A DNA stretch of 64,000 nt from Sphagnum compactum (Eukaryota > Bryophyta > Sphagnopsida > Sphagnales), in assembly GCA_965153455.1 (NCBI GenBank), contig OZ234494.1, positions 10,788,001 through 10,852,000 of the forward strand, in the 5' to 3' direction. Positions 54,265-64,000 of the stretch are shown here, piece after piece (the stretch's first letter is position 1; every line of letters starts with the position of its first letter). The notes beneath the pieces are model-generated. The model saw only the letters and a list, made by a program, of their open reading frames with translations. It did not search any database and was not told the origin of the DNA. The translations under genes were made by a program, and so were the position numbers.

Positions 54265-54650
54265 CCTAAATTTTAATTCAATTTTAATTCATTCTTCATC
54301 AATTTCTAGTTAAGTTTTAATTCATTTCCACTTAACTCATAGTTCACTTCCAGTTGACTCTTAGTTCACTTTAATTAAGTTTTAATTAAGTCTGAGTTAA
54401 CTCCCAGTTAACTCTTAGTTAGCTTCTAATCAACTTTGAGTTAAGTCTTAATTAATTCAAAGTTAACTCATAGTTAACTCCCAGTTAAGTCCTAATTAAC
54501 TCCCAGTTAAATCCTAATTCCCTTTTAATTAAATTCTAGTTAACTTTAGTTAAATATAATTAACTTCTCGTTGAACAAAAAGTTAACTGGAAGTGAATTA
54601 TGGAGTTAATAGGGTTAAACTAGGGGTTAACTCCAGTTGATTTTAAGTTA
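54265..54650. repeat. 11-bp minisatellite, unit about AGTTAACTCYY
   Basis: Successive 11-mers can be read for about 25-30 units: AGTTAACTCCC, AGTTAACTCTT, AGTTAGCTTCT, AATCAACTTTG, AGTTAAGTCTT, AATTAATTCAA, AGTTAACTCAT, and so on, to about 54545. Early units are AATTTTAATTC-like. After 54570 the strand bias reverses (GTTAACTGGAAG, GGGGTTAACTCCAG). Many units hold the palindrome GTTAAC. The period is close to one helical turn. Confidence 0.9.
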
Positions 54651-57600
54651 ATTTTGCAACCCATGTGTCTTGGAAGTGACGTTTCATTTCATATTTTTTT
54701 TTTTGTTTCTTACCATTATCAATATCAAATTTTATTTGGGTTGGATTAAAAATAACACAATCATCAGTAGTAGCCCTCAAGCCTTGGTTGAACTAGCATT
54801 AGGTGTAAGAAATGTAAGGGGGACACAATTAGTTAAAACAACTTGCGCTTGAAATCCTTGGGAAGACCTAATGGTGGCATTGCCCAAAGCTTCTAGACCC
54901 AAACAAACTTGATGGATGTGATGCACAAATAATAAGTTGCAATTGATACATGACAAAGTAGGTGACAAAACAATTGTAATGTTTTTTGGAAGAAAATGTG
55001 CATACAAAACAAGCCACACACTCAAGCTATAAGCATCATGATCTAGATTTTAGAATCTGCAAGTGGGTGATACTTGCAATTGATGTGTTTCAAACTTGTA
55101 GTTCATAATTGTTGCAAGTCCGATCATAATCATGATTCACTATAAGTCTGAATTGCACTCATGATAATATTTAAATGTGATGAAAAATTTGACAAAGAAA
55201 CAAACAACATACTTACCCTTTTAAATGGACTATGGAGTTGTTTGCTATTGTAGCCAACCTACTCAAGATTTAAGATTCATGAAGTCCAATGGAAATCTAA
55301 AAGAACCATTTAGTTTTGATTCTAAAGATTTGACCATGAACCATTAACTCAAAAAATTTGAAAAAATTGATGCACCATTGATTTTAAAGATTTGAAATAC
55401 CCAACGACTTTGGAATTTGGAAATTTGATGGATATGGACAAAAGAATCACCCCATGGCAATGGGCATCTACCATGACCCATTTGTGGTGTAGATTTTAAA
55501 AATTGAAATATGATGCATCTAGCATTCAAGGCATGAACTACATTGTTGCAACTATGGGCTACAACTATTGAATACATATTGGTATTATGATATACCCAAT
55601 GCATGCTATCAATCTGCTACATTGTGTCATTGCAACAACGCTTATGACCTATGAACTTGTTGCATATTAATATTATGATATACCCAACATAGGCTACTAA
55701 GTTGCGTCATTGCAACAACACCCATAGTCCATGAATTTTGGAAAAAAAACTATGCTCTAACAATGATTCATGAGCATGGTGCTACCTACATAATGCATAT
55801 GCACAAGTGATAGTGCACATTACAATGTACTTCAACATTTAGAAATTAAACACAAACGACAAGTATGAAACTTCTAATTATTTCATAAAGTGGGTTGTGG
55901 TGTAACTTGCTATTTGATTTTTGAGAAGTTGAATGGTGCCAATGAGCCTTGAAGTTGAAACTTGAAGTATGAAAATATTTGGGATTTCGGATCTTCAAAT
56001 ACAAAACTTAGTGTTCACAAGTTGTAAGCTCGCCACTTGTAGTTCTTCAAACTTAGAAGCTCTTCTTGAAAACACATTGCATAAGTCAATGGTTTTCCAA
56101 ACCATGTAGAAACAAGCAACAAAAGCACTAATGGTGATCAATGAAAATAACAATGACCTTTTCCTAGCCTTGGTCTAGGATCTGACAAGAGTGACAATTT
56201 GGAATCAACCACAATTACAAACCCTAAACCTAAGATGGAGGAATTTGGCACACTGATCATGCAATCAAATGCCATTCAATGGCAATAAGTGTAAGCTTTA
56301 AACAACTTCCCTTGTGAACCTTGATAAAACAAGATAGGGTTTGTCATTTTTTAAAAAAATCATGTTTTCTTCAAGTTTAGAGGTAACAACCCCTTTGCCA
56401 TAAGTAGGGAATTGGCAAAAAATTGCTAATAAAAAAAGCATTGCTTATATGCACACCTAAAACCTAGCCTTGGATAAAAATCCATCGCCTAAATCCTTTA
56501 TCAAATTTAATTAACATCAAGTTTTTTCACACCTATATCCATTGGGGTGAGTCTTGTGACAAGTTTTCCCCTTAATGTTGGGCCAATTCCATGGACTTAG
56601 CCTTGAGCCTAGGCTCAAAACCCAAACCTAGCCAACATTGGTTAAAAAGTTGGTGAATAAATATGGTGGCTTTTATTGACAACCCACCCATTAAAATTAT
56701 TGACCTAGGTGGTAACATTTAATTGAATATCATCTTACACTAATTATGATTTCATCTTCATTAAGGGGCTGAAAAAATAATTTGCATATTATTTTAGTTG
56801 TCATAGACAATGATATTGACCTAACATACATGGTGTGGGTGGATATGCTCTTAAAGTAAAAAATCAAACCAATTATTAAAACTAAATATTGAAATATGAT
56901 AGAATGAATTATAAGAAAACTTTTTATTTAGTGGATTTTGAGTTCGTAAAAATGAAGTCACTAATGGTTTTAAATTGATTTGAATAATTTATCTTCCAAA
57001 AGTTAAAATCTATGTAAATGTCAAGGTTTAACAAAGTTACATCATGCTTTTAACATGTGTTGGGAGTTGATGAATTCTTGCAAAAATTTATTTTAAAGAA
57101 ACCACCAATTTGGAAGGGGAAATGGAGGAACAAAAAGAAAAGACCAACATAAAAAAAACAAAAAAAAAAAGGTTTAAAAGGAGAAACATATCCCCATGGT
57201 GTTGATCATGATAAAACCCATCATTGCTTAGGTTATGATTCTCATTACCACTTCTTAATAAATGACAATTTACAAAATTAAAATTTCTAGTTGAGAGGGA
57301 TCGATAATGATGACATCAATTAGAATGCAAACCCCATTGTTGGAGATCACAATATTAATTCAGGAACATGAAAAACAAAAAGAATAATGATGCAAGTACA
57401 TACATGTGTCTTTTCATTGAAAACATGAAACCTAACATCTCTAACAATGAAAGCAAAGACATTCGAAATGAGGTAGTGAGATGCAAGACCTCAAGTGACA
57501 AAGGTGATAAATCATGTCAAATATTATGATGTTTGGAAAAGGAGTGCTCACGCAAAGAGATTTGACATGCTTTCATGCAAGTTAGTTCTATTGTCGTGTC

Positions 57601-57925
57601 CAACTTGCATGTTTGGTAAATTTCATCCATGAATTTTTGTTTTATCCATGCAACACATTTTCCCACACTTGTATCCACTTGATGAAGTTTGTGGATGTCT
57701 TCACATTTCACATTTATGGCCAATGGATCTTTATTTGTGATCGACTTCAATCCATGAAACAATGTTTCATCCAATTGGTCCATTGAACAAAGATGAAAAC
57801 CTCAACAGGCGGATGGTGTATGAGAACAAGGATGAATGAAAAAAATGAAATCTAACAGCCATCATGAATCTTCATGCCAACTCTCTTTTATGTGGCCTTG
57901 AAATGGCCTTCTTGGATGAAGGTGC
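54651..57925. other. AT-rich spacer, no gene seen
   Basis: Only short open frames, including one of 88 codons on the minus strand (57783-57517), with no family resemblance. A direct duplication containing 'cattgcaacaac', 'atgaacttgttgcatattaa' and 'attatgatatacccaa' is visible around 55580-55720. A poly-A/AAAG stretch lies at 57150-57180. Confidence 0.5.
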
Positions 57926-58293
57926 TTGAGATATTTGGATGAAACCAAACGGACTTCATGCAAATGTGCTTTCGACAGATTTTACGCCGCTGGGAAAGGT
58001 TTTAGGGTTTGGCGCTCTACCGCAAAACAGAGTTCTTTGCAAGCCTCTTTCTGTCTTTGTGGGAGGAAGGACGGAGCCGCATCGCCCTGCAGGATCGCAA
58101 ACTGCGAAATATTCAAGTGGAGAAGAAAAATCGCAGATTGCTGTTTCCCTGCTGCTGCGGTGAGTTGTTTTTATGTTGCTGTTCCCATTTTTTCAGTTTT
58201 TGGAGTCGTCGCTTTTGTGTTTTATTTTCTCTCGATCAGCAATTTTGTTCTATCTGATGTGCTTGCCCTGAGGTTTTCTTGTGTGCTGTGCAG
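57926..58293 (+). other. 5' leader of the PLAC8 gene with a 5'-UTR intron
   Basis: GC rises abruptly at about 57950. A telo-box (TTTTAGGGTTTGG) lies near 58001. A donor at 58160 (GCTGCTGCG before GTGAGT) and an acceptor AG at 58292-58293 define a probable 134-bp leader intron. Several short upstream ATGs are present in the unspliced leader. Confidence 0.55.
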
Positions 58294-58313
58294 AGTGAAG
58301 AAATGCAAGAAGA

Positions 58314-59567
58314 ATGAATGGAGCCTATGTACCACCAGTCTATGTCCCGGATCTTCACTCTGATGAAAAGGATGATGACCTTCCACCATTGTCACCTTCA
58401 CAAACCCAGCACTTGTTGGATCATGGAGGGTCTATGTCCTCAGCAGCAGCAGTGCAGCAGCATCCACCGCAGCAGCAGCAGCAGCAGCAGGCGGCCTTTC
58501 ATTGGACTTCAGGAATTTGTGCCTGTTTTGATAATATGCCTGTTTGTATGTCCCTGCTCTTTTGCTACTGTTGTTTTCATACTTATACATTCTTCGCTTG
58601 TGCACAAGTCATGATTCGGTTTCAGTTTCTGCTTCTGCTGGTTTGTATTACATGAGAATAATGTGGGCGAGGGCAGGTTGTTTGGGGTGCTGGTGCCCGT
58701 GTGTGCTCTTTGGAAGGAATGTAGAAATGCTGGAGGGCAGGCCATGGCTAGGACCCTCTATGGTTCATGTTCTTCTTTGGGGCATTCCATTTGGTGTCTG
58801 CTGTGCTCTTTCCAATACAGCAATTGGCCTCCTTGTTGCTTGTGTTCCCTGCTATGCCTGCAGATTCCGCCGTGCTCTTCGCAGCAAATATAATCTGGAG
58901 GTGATAGTCTCCTCATCTTTATATCACACTACTGTGTCTGTAATTATGAGGGCATGACATAGTTAAGGCTAGCTAAATAGGAAGTATCAGTTGTGTTCCT
59001 CTTGCTCTTTCACCTTTGAAGGCTCTTAGAATGTAAAGGTCCACACTCATCCTTTGAATTGGATTTGGATTCTTGTTTGGATGTCAACTTTGAGATCTCA
59101 TCTTGCTAATGATGGTCTTGATTTCTTGTCATGATGCTTTCAGGATGCTCCATGTGGAGACCTCATCACACACTTGTGCTGCCACATGTGTGCAAATTGC
59201 CAGGAGCATCGTGAAATGTGTGAGCGCACAACAATGGCAATTGGCCTTTCTTCAGTGAAGCCCCCACCTACTCAGAGAATGGGTGCAGGCAAGTTACAGC
59301 TCTTTCCCCACTGGAGCATGCAGATTGCAGTCTGCATTTCAGTATGCATTTCTGTGCACCTGGTGTTGCACTATGTTTTGCTTCACATTCCTGTTGAGTT
59401 TGAAATTCTGCTGTACTGTAGTATCGATTTCTTCCTCCAACTGTGGACCGTTTGTGTGTATGTAGTCCCTGAATATGTTCCCAGATATGTAATGCATGTT
59501 TGAATGGTGCATAACCTGGTTCCGCCACTTATGTGGCATACTGTGGTATGCAGAATATCAGCCCTGA
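58314..59567 (+). CDS. PLAC8-domain protein (cell number regulator/PCR type)
   Basis: Small cysteine-rich membrane protein of the PLAC8 family, whose plant members act in organ-size control or metal transport. Exons 58314-58545 and 58677-58900 are firm; exon 3 begins at 59144. The domain starts at 'WTSGICACFDNM' (about residue 65), has the signature 'CCLGCWCPCVLFGRN' across the first splice (Cys78 is the split codon), two hydrophobic stretches ('VHVLLWGIPFGVCCALSNTA' and 'IGLLVACVPCYACRFRRALR'), then 'YNLEDAPCGDLITHLCCHMC' and 'CQEHREMCER'. A polyglutamine run (about 53-59) from CAG codons lies in the N-terminal extension. The end is uncertain: exon 3 either reads through to a stop at 59501-59503, or ends at 59288 with a GC donor (GCAGGCAAGT) joined to 59554, giving EYQP and a stop at 59567 (204 aa). 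I favour the latter because the read-through is hydrophobic and unlike the family. Confidence 0.85.
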
Positions 59568-60479
59568 TTTGCCATGGTGTCACCAAATTGGGAAGTCGTT
59601 CTCTTGTGGTGACAGGGTTGAAGTACATTGCCAGAGCTGTGGAGGTGATGGAATGCCCTGACTTGAAGTCCTATCCAATTTGTATAGGTTTACTTCTGAC
59701 ATCACATTTGATGTCAAGGGTTAGCAGTTTAAAGCTGCTTGGATGTACATAAGATTGAATTTTGATTGATGGGGATTGTACAGTCAGCAATGTGTTGCCA
59801 AATGTCTGGAACCTTTGCATTGAAGACTTTATGCACATGATCTGACTAAGTGGTTATCCAGTGGATGGTGGCATTGGTGGTTCATACAGAAAACCCTGAA
59901 CTCATAGCAGTTTACATGCTTTCAAATCAGGGGTATTATTTTAAGGTCTCAGAATTTCTTTATTTGGATGTGGTTCCAAAGCTGTGCTTCATACTCATGG
60001 TGGTTCCAAACATGCACAGTCGAGTGAATAAAGTGAACATTCTAGTGTAAGCGGAGTCATGCAGGGGAGGTGCAGTTGAGTTGGAGACTAAATTAGTCTA
60101 CAATACCATCATGTTTTGAGTTCATGGTTGGGTCCCCCTGTAAGTGTAAGACGGGTGATGGAAAGTGAGAAACATTATGGTATTTTTCTTGTGTTTTGTC
60201 TTTTACACAGTCATCTTTCAGCTTCTCTGTGTTTTTTCCGTCATTGTGTTGTCAAACTTGGTTTGTAACACATCATCTAAAAGATTTCAGTGTTCTTTTG
60301 TTATCACTGACAAGGATAAATGCAGTAGTAGCTCTGTGTCTTTCTGTAAAGGAGACTTAAGGGTGCTTAATTCGATGAGATTAGTTCTCTTGAAAGACAT
60401 TTTACGTTAAGTTGAGGTTGTCAGAATCTGAAGTTTTAAAGTCTTCATAATTCTCTGAATGCCCCTAAACTAAACTAAA
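59568..60479. other. 3' region of the PLAC8 gene and spacer
   Basis: Moderate composition to about 60380, probably including 3'-UTR. Short open frames show no recognised family. Confidence 0.5.
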
Positions 60480-61540
60480 CACATGGATGAATCATGAAAT
60501 CAAGTTGAACTTGAAGACGTGGATGAAATTTTTCACAAGGGATGAGATGGCTCATAATTAATTAGATAAAATAACACATGAAATTCATGACTTGGATGAA
60601 ATGAATGACAACATGAATGAAATTGACCATATGGATAGCCATGGACCATTTGGTTGAACAATATGGATGAAATAGACAGTATGGATGATATTAAAGATAT
60701 GTGAAATTGGAGCACATGATGAAATTTGGCAATATGGATGAAATAGTTGACAGCAGAAGTGACAAAAATTACATTAGAAAAACATGATCAATATGAATGA
60801 CACTAAATAGAGTATACCACAATGATGCAATTAAACACAGATGAAACTTGATTGCAAGGATGAAACTTAGCTACTTGATGAAGTTGATAACATAAAGAAC
60901 AAGGATGAAAATTCAACCACATGAAATGATGGTCACATTCATCCATGCCTGTAATTTCATCCATATTGTTTGAATCCATTCATATAGGAAACTACATCCA
61001 TGTGGTCAAATTCATCTGTTAAATCAAATTTCATCTGTGGTATCTTTCATCATCCATGTTGTTTAATTTTCAATCATGTAAAGAATTGCAACCAAGTGCT
61101 AAATTTGATCAATGTTATCAATTTCATCCATATGGTCTGATCTTCCATGCAATTACAATTCATTGATATATGTAAGTTTCATCCTTGTGATCAATTCTAT
61201 GTTGAGGATAATTTTTCATCCATGTCGTCAAAACTTTCAACCATGAATTTCTACAGTTTCGACCAAGTGCTACAATTCATCTATGTTATTGATTCCATAT
61301 ATATGCTCTGATTTTCATCCATATAATTTATGTTGGTTTCATCTGCCATGTGATCACTTGATCCACATGGAGGATTCATTTTTCATCCATGTTCATGTTA
61401 ATTTAATCCGTAATGGTCCTACATGCTGGTCAAATTCATCCATAATCACAAACTCCATTTACTATCCAGTTCATTTCCAAAAGGTACCTAATGGCCCAAT
61501 TATTGAATGTGGGGAAAATTTCATCCATGACCATCCGCAT
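60480..61540. repeat. ATGGATGAAAT-rich array that flips strand at its centre
   Basis: From about 60483 to 60920 the motif ATGGATGAAAT and its core GATGAA recur on the plus strand. From about 60940 to 61535 the reverse complement (ATTTCATCCAT, TTCATCCATG) recurs instead. The pair AACAATATGGATGAAAT (60657-60673) and ATTTCATCCATATTGTTT (60956-60973) shows true inverted matches. The right half also holds a ~170-bp direct duplication ('accaagtgcta-aattcatc-atgttat' at about 61092 and 61264). No coding function is seen. Confidence 0.75.
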
Positions 61541-61583
61541 GCGCATCGCCATCGCCGCACATATGTGCGCGCGGACACACAAG

Positions 61584-61627
<44 letters not shown>
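61584..61627. repeat. (CT)n microsatellite
   Basis: About 21 uninterrupted CT units, flanked by GC-rich sequence with alternating purine/pyrimidine (GTGCGCGCGGACACACA). It lies about 950 bp upstream of the FAD oxidoreductase start codon and could be promoter-proximal. Confidence 0.95.
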
Positions 61628-61629
<2 letters not shown>

Positions 61630-62570
61630 GCACACAGTCCCTCTCGATTGAACTTTGGAGCTCACTCGAGTCTCAGAACATTTCTTACTATAAATATATG
61701 CATACATTACTGTGCATGTGCATGCAAACCGTTCTTTGAGTGCGGCGTTTGAAGTCTTAAGCACTGGATTCTTAAGATTTTACGGCAGGGTTGGAGGAAG
61801 TTCCTGCATATCAATGTTGTTAATATCAAGGCGGTGGCTGATTTTGGCTGATAGTTTTCTCCTCCCGTTGACAACAACAACAAACAACAAGCAAAAAACG
61901 GGCAAACAACGACATCGTCGTCGTCGTCAGTTTGGACTCTGGAGCTGTTGCTTTTAAATAAGTGAGGTATGCATTTTTGGATACTGATTCTATGTTTCGA
62001 TGTGATTGTTTTTGTCCTTTTTTTTATCGGATGTGATCGTGTTGGTTGGGAGCGTCATCTAGGTAGTTTGTTAAGGATGTTTTGAAGAAGAAACAGGACG
62101 TGTTGATCTGGTCTGAGAATGGATCGCGATGTTCTGAGAACGTGAATGGTGATTCAGTTGCACATTCTCAAAATATGTTGTGATTCGACGACGACCTGCA
62201 AGTGTAACCAAATTTCTTGATCAAGATTCATACAGTATTCAGAAGATTTGATTCGAGATTTGCAGATCTGCTCTAGATTTGTTCCAATTATGCAATAAAA
62301 AGCTGTAAGATCTGTGAACTGGGAATCCCCCCGGAGGTTCTTGAAGCTTATCACGTATCTGGTTTTCTTGATGACGAGCAAATCGGAGCAATGCCTTAGA
62401 GTAACGACCAAAGTTATGGATGATTGAATCTTGCATGGCCGTGCAATCTCTAGAGGCATAGAGGTTATATATCTTGACTGTGTTTGCTGCAAATGTTTCT
62501 AGAACTCTTCGAATGCAAAGTTCTCTGAAATTGAAACTCTTCTGGTGACGAGCTGTGTGATGATCAGAGT
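61628..62570 (+). promoter_or_regulatory. Promoter/5' leader of the FAD oxidoreductase gene
   Basis: GC and CpG are raised from about 61860 (ACGACATCGTCGTCGTCGTC). A possible leader donor (GTGAG before GTATGC) lies near 61965-61970. If it is used, a 5'-UTR intron would run towards the coding exon, but no acceptor can be chosen with confidence. Confidence 0.4.
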
Positions 62571-64000
62571 ATGGCAGACTGCAGGACCGGTCCAGAAGCT
62601 GCCGAAGAAGAAATTGCGGGTCTTCGGCACACAGTTTGGGATCAACAAGACCAGAAAGTACAGTATCCGAAGCTACAGAAAGATGTGAGTGCCGATGTGG
62701 TGGTCGTAGGAGCGGGTATTGCTGGCTTGAGCGTCGCCTACAACCTTGTGAAGGAAGGGAAGAAAGTTATAGTTCTCGAAGCTCGTGTCATAGGTGAGAA
62801 CATGAACCTCATCGTGTTTGCAGAGTTTTCTTTCTTCCATTGCAGATCCAAGAGAAAAAGAGTTTCTCTTCGTCCAAGAGTCTGTTGTGAAATCCTGACA
62901 TGTAGTAGAGAGATATGTACACTACTTGTCAGGTGCGGGCCAGACAGGTAGGACGACAGCACACATAATGCCATGGTTTGATGATTTCTACCACATAGTC
63001 GAGAAGGTCCATGGCACTCGCAAGACACAGCTGGTGGCAGACAGCTACAAGAAAGCTGTGGACTGGATTGACCAAACTGTGGAAGAAGAGAACATCGAGT
63101 GCAAATTTTCACGCGTCGATGGGTACCTTTTTCCTCATGATGATTCAAAGCAAGCACATGATAGTCTACAAAACGTAAAGCTCTTTCTCCACACCTGTTT
63201 TCCACATCTTCCTTTGCACCTGCTTTTCCCTTCTTTCAACTTCTGTTATATTCTACTTCAGCATCTAGATATGATTCATTGCATGCTTCCCTTTTGTTGA
63301 CCCGTACAGGAAGTTAGCCTTTGTATATCTACTGGAACACATGAGATAAAAGGGGTTTTTTTTTGGGTATGCTATGTATAGCATACCAGAAATTCAGGAA
63401 GAGTCGATAAATGGATTGCTTCCCCAATGTAATGAACTTTTAAATTTCAGGGTTCTCACATAAATTTTGTAGGATCCCTGATGCTTGAATCGTGAAGTTC
63501 TGTGTGGGGGAGGTGCCTTGATTTACAAAGATGAAATTTTTAAAGTTCATTAAGTATGAAGGCATTGCTGTCATTGCCTGGATTGCCTTCAGCCCTCGGT
63601 TCACGAGGTGGAACGCAGTGACAGTGGTGCCTTCCCTTCCATAACAACTGAGAATCTGGACAATCTGGACAATCTGAACAATCCAAACTACCTTCAAAAT
63701 AGCTCCCCTACCTGAGGAAGCTTATGTGAAATGGCCGCTCTAGGCTAGGGAGCCGGAAGTTGCACCGGGGAGGTACATTTTAAGTATATATTCGTAATTC
63801 AATTCTAAGCACCTTAATTAGATTTAAGTATATTAAAGGTTTAAAAAATAAGTTGCCCCTACATTTTTCTGCAACATCATTTGGAAAAAAAAATGGAAGT
63901 AACTTCCCCTGGGTTGACTGATGTCTATAATTTTCTTTTTATCTCTCTCATTTGCTTTGCAGGAATTTGATGCATGCCAGAGATTGAAGTTCAATGTTCA
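62571..64000 (+). CDS. FAD-dependent oxidoreductase (DAO family, Rieske-type relatives), partial
   Basis: Exons 62571-62793, 62933-63174 and 63963 to the window edge; phase is kept and about 167 residues are visible. After a 38-residue leader lacking strong targeting features comes a Rossmann fold: 'ADVVVVGAGIAGLSVAYNL' with GAGIAG at 47-52 and the ribose-binding Glu70 at the end of strand 2. Next is 'GAGQTGRTTAHIMPW', the FAD-contact motif of a bacterial-type DAO subfamily whose members often carry a C-terminal Rieske [2Fe-2S] domain (that part would lie beyond the window). 'DGYLFPHDD' is also a subfamily mark. Substrate unknown. Intron 1 is short (139 bp) and intron 2 is 788 bp. Confidence 0.85.

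Noticed and set aside
57517-57783. Minus-strand 88-codon open frame
   Set aside because: No recognised motif, AT-rich flank, and no splice partners found; possibly a transposon scrap.
61436-61764. Arg/Glu-rich frames over the (CT)n tract
   Set aside because: They are produced entirely by the CT/GA dinucleotide repeat.

Overview
The window is nuclear DNA of a land plant. It carries intron-rich genes with GT-AG introns, plant gene families (an SCL-type SR splicing factor, plant beta-tubulins with the conserved intron positions, a PLAC8 protein, a peroxisomal acyl-CoA thioesterase with a cyclic-nucleotide-binding domain), a hydroxyproline-rich wall-type protein, telo-box-like motifs and decayed Ty3/gypsy, Ty1/copia and hAT elements in AT-rich spacers. 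The FAD oxidoreductase of the bacterial 'GGxTGRTTAH' type and an algal-looking SPPPP/cadherin-like membrane protein hint at a seedless plant such as a moss. That placement is inference.

Layout. 0-2.3 kb: spacer with tandem repeats leading into the SR gene. 2.9-7.3 kb (+): SCL30/SCL33-like splicing factor with a 1.85-kb intron inside its RRM. 9.26-10.94 kb (+): beta-tubulin. 10.9-20.5 kb: AT-rich spacer with repeats. 20.5-22.1 kb (-): second beta-tubulin, tail-to-tail with the first. 24.4-26.5 kb (+): four-pass membrane protein with a tandemly duplicated 5' leader. 31.3-33.8 kb (+): signal peptide, SPPPP stalk, cadherin-like fold, membrane anchor and tail. 34.8-37.8 kb (-): proteasome lid deubiquitinase RPN11. 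37.8-46.6 kb: AT-rich spacer with dead gypsy and copia pieces. 46.6-51.2 kb (-): CNB-domain acyl-CoA thioesterase ending in the peroxisomal signal SRL. 51.2-57.9 kb: AT-rich spacer with a dead hAT piece and an 11-bp minisatellite. 58.3-59.6 kb (+): PLAC8 protein. 60.5-61.5 kb: a repeat region that switches strand at its centre. 62.6 kb to the edge (+): start of an FAD-dependent oxidoreductase.

The genes are mostly independent housekeeping and cell-surface functions; there is no operon or cluster logic. The clearest window-wide theme is that non-coding parts of most genes (5' leaders, first introns, upstream regions) contain short tandem duplications of 60-320 bp. The most unusual protein is the SPPPP/cadherin-like membrane protein. 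The tubulin pair is a good case of inverted duplication with conserved introns. Exon models were assembled by eye from splice signals, reading phase and family similarity; every multi-exon model given here keeps phase throughout.
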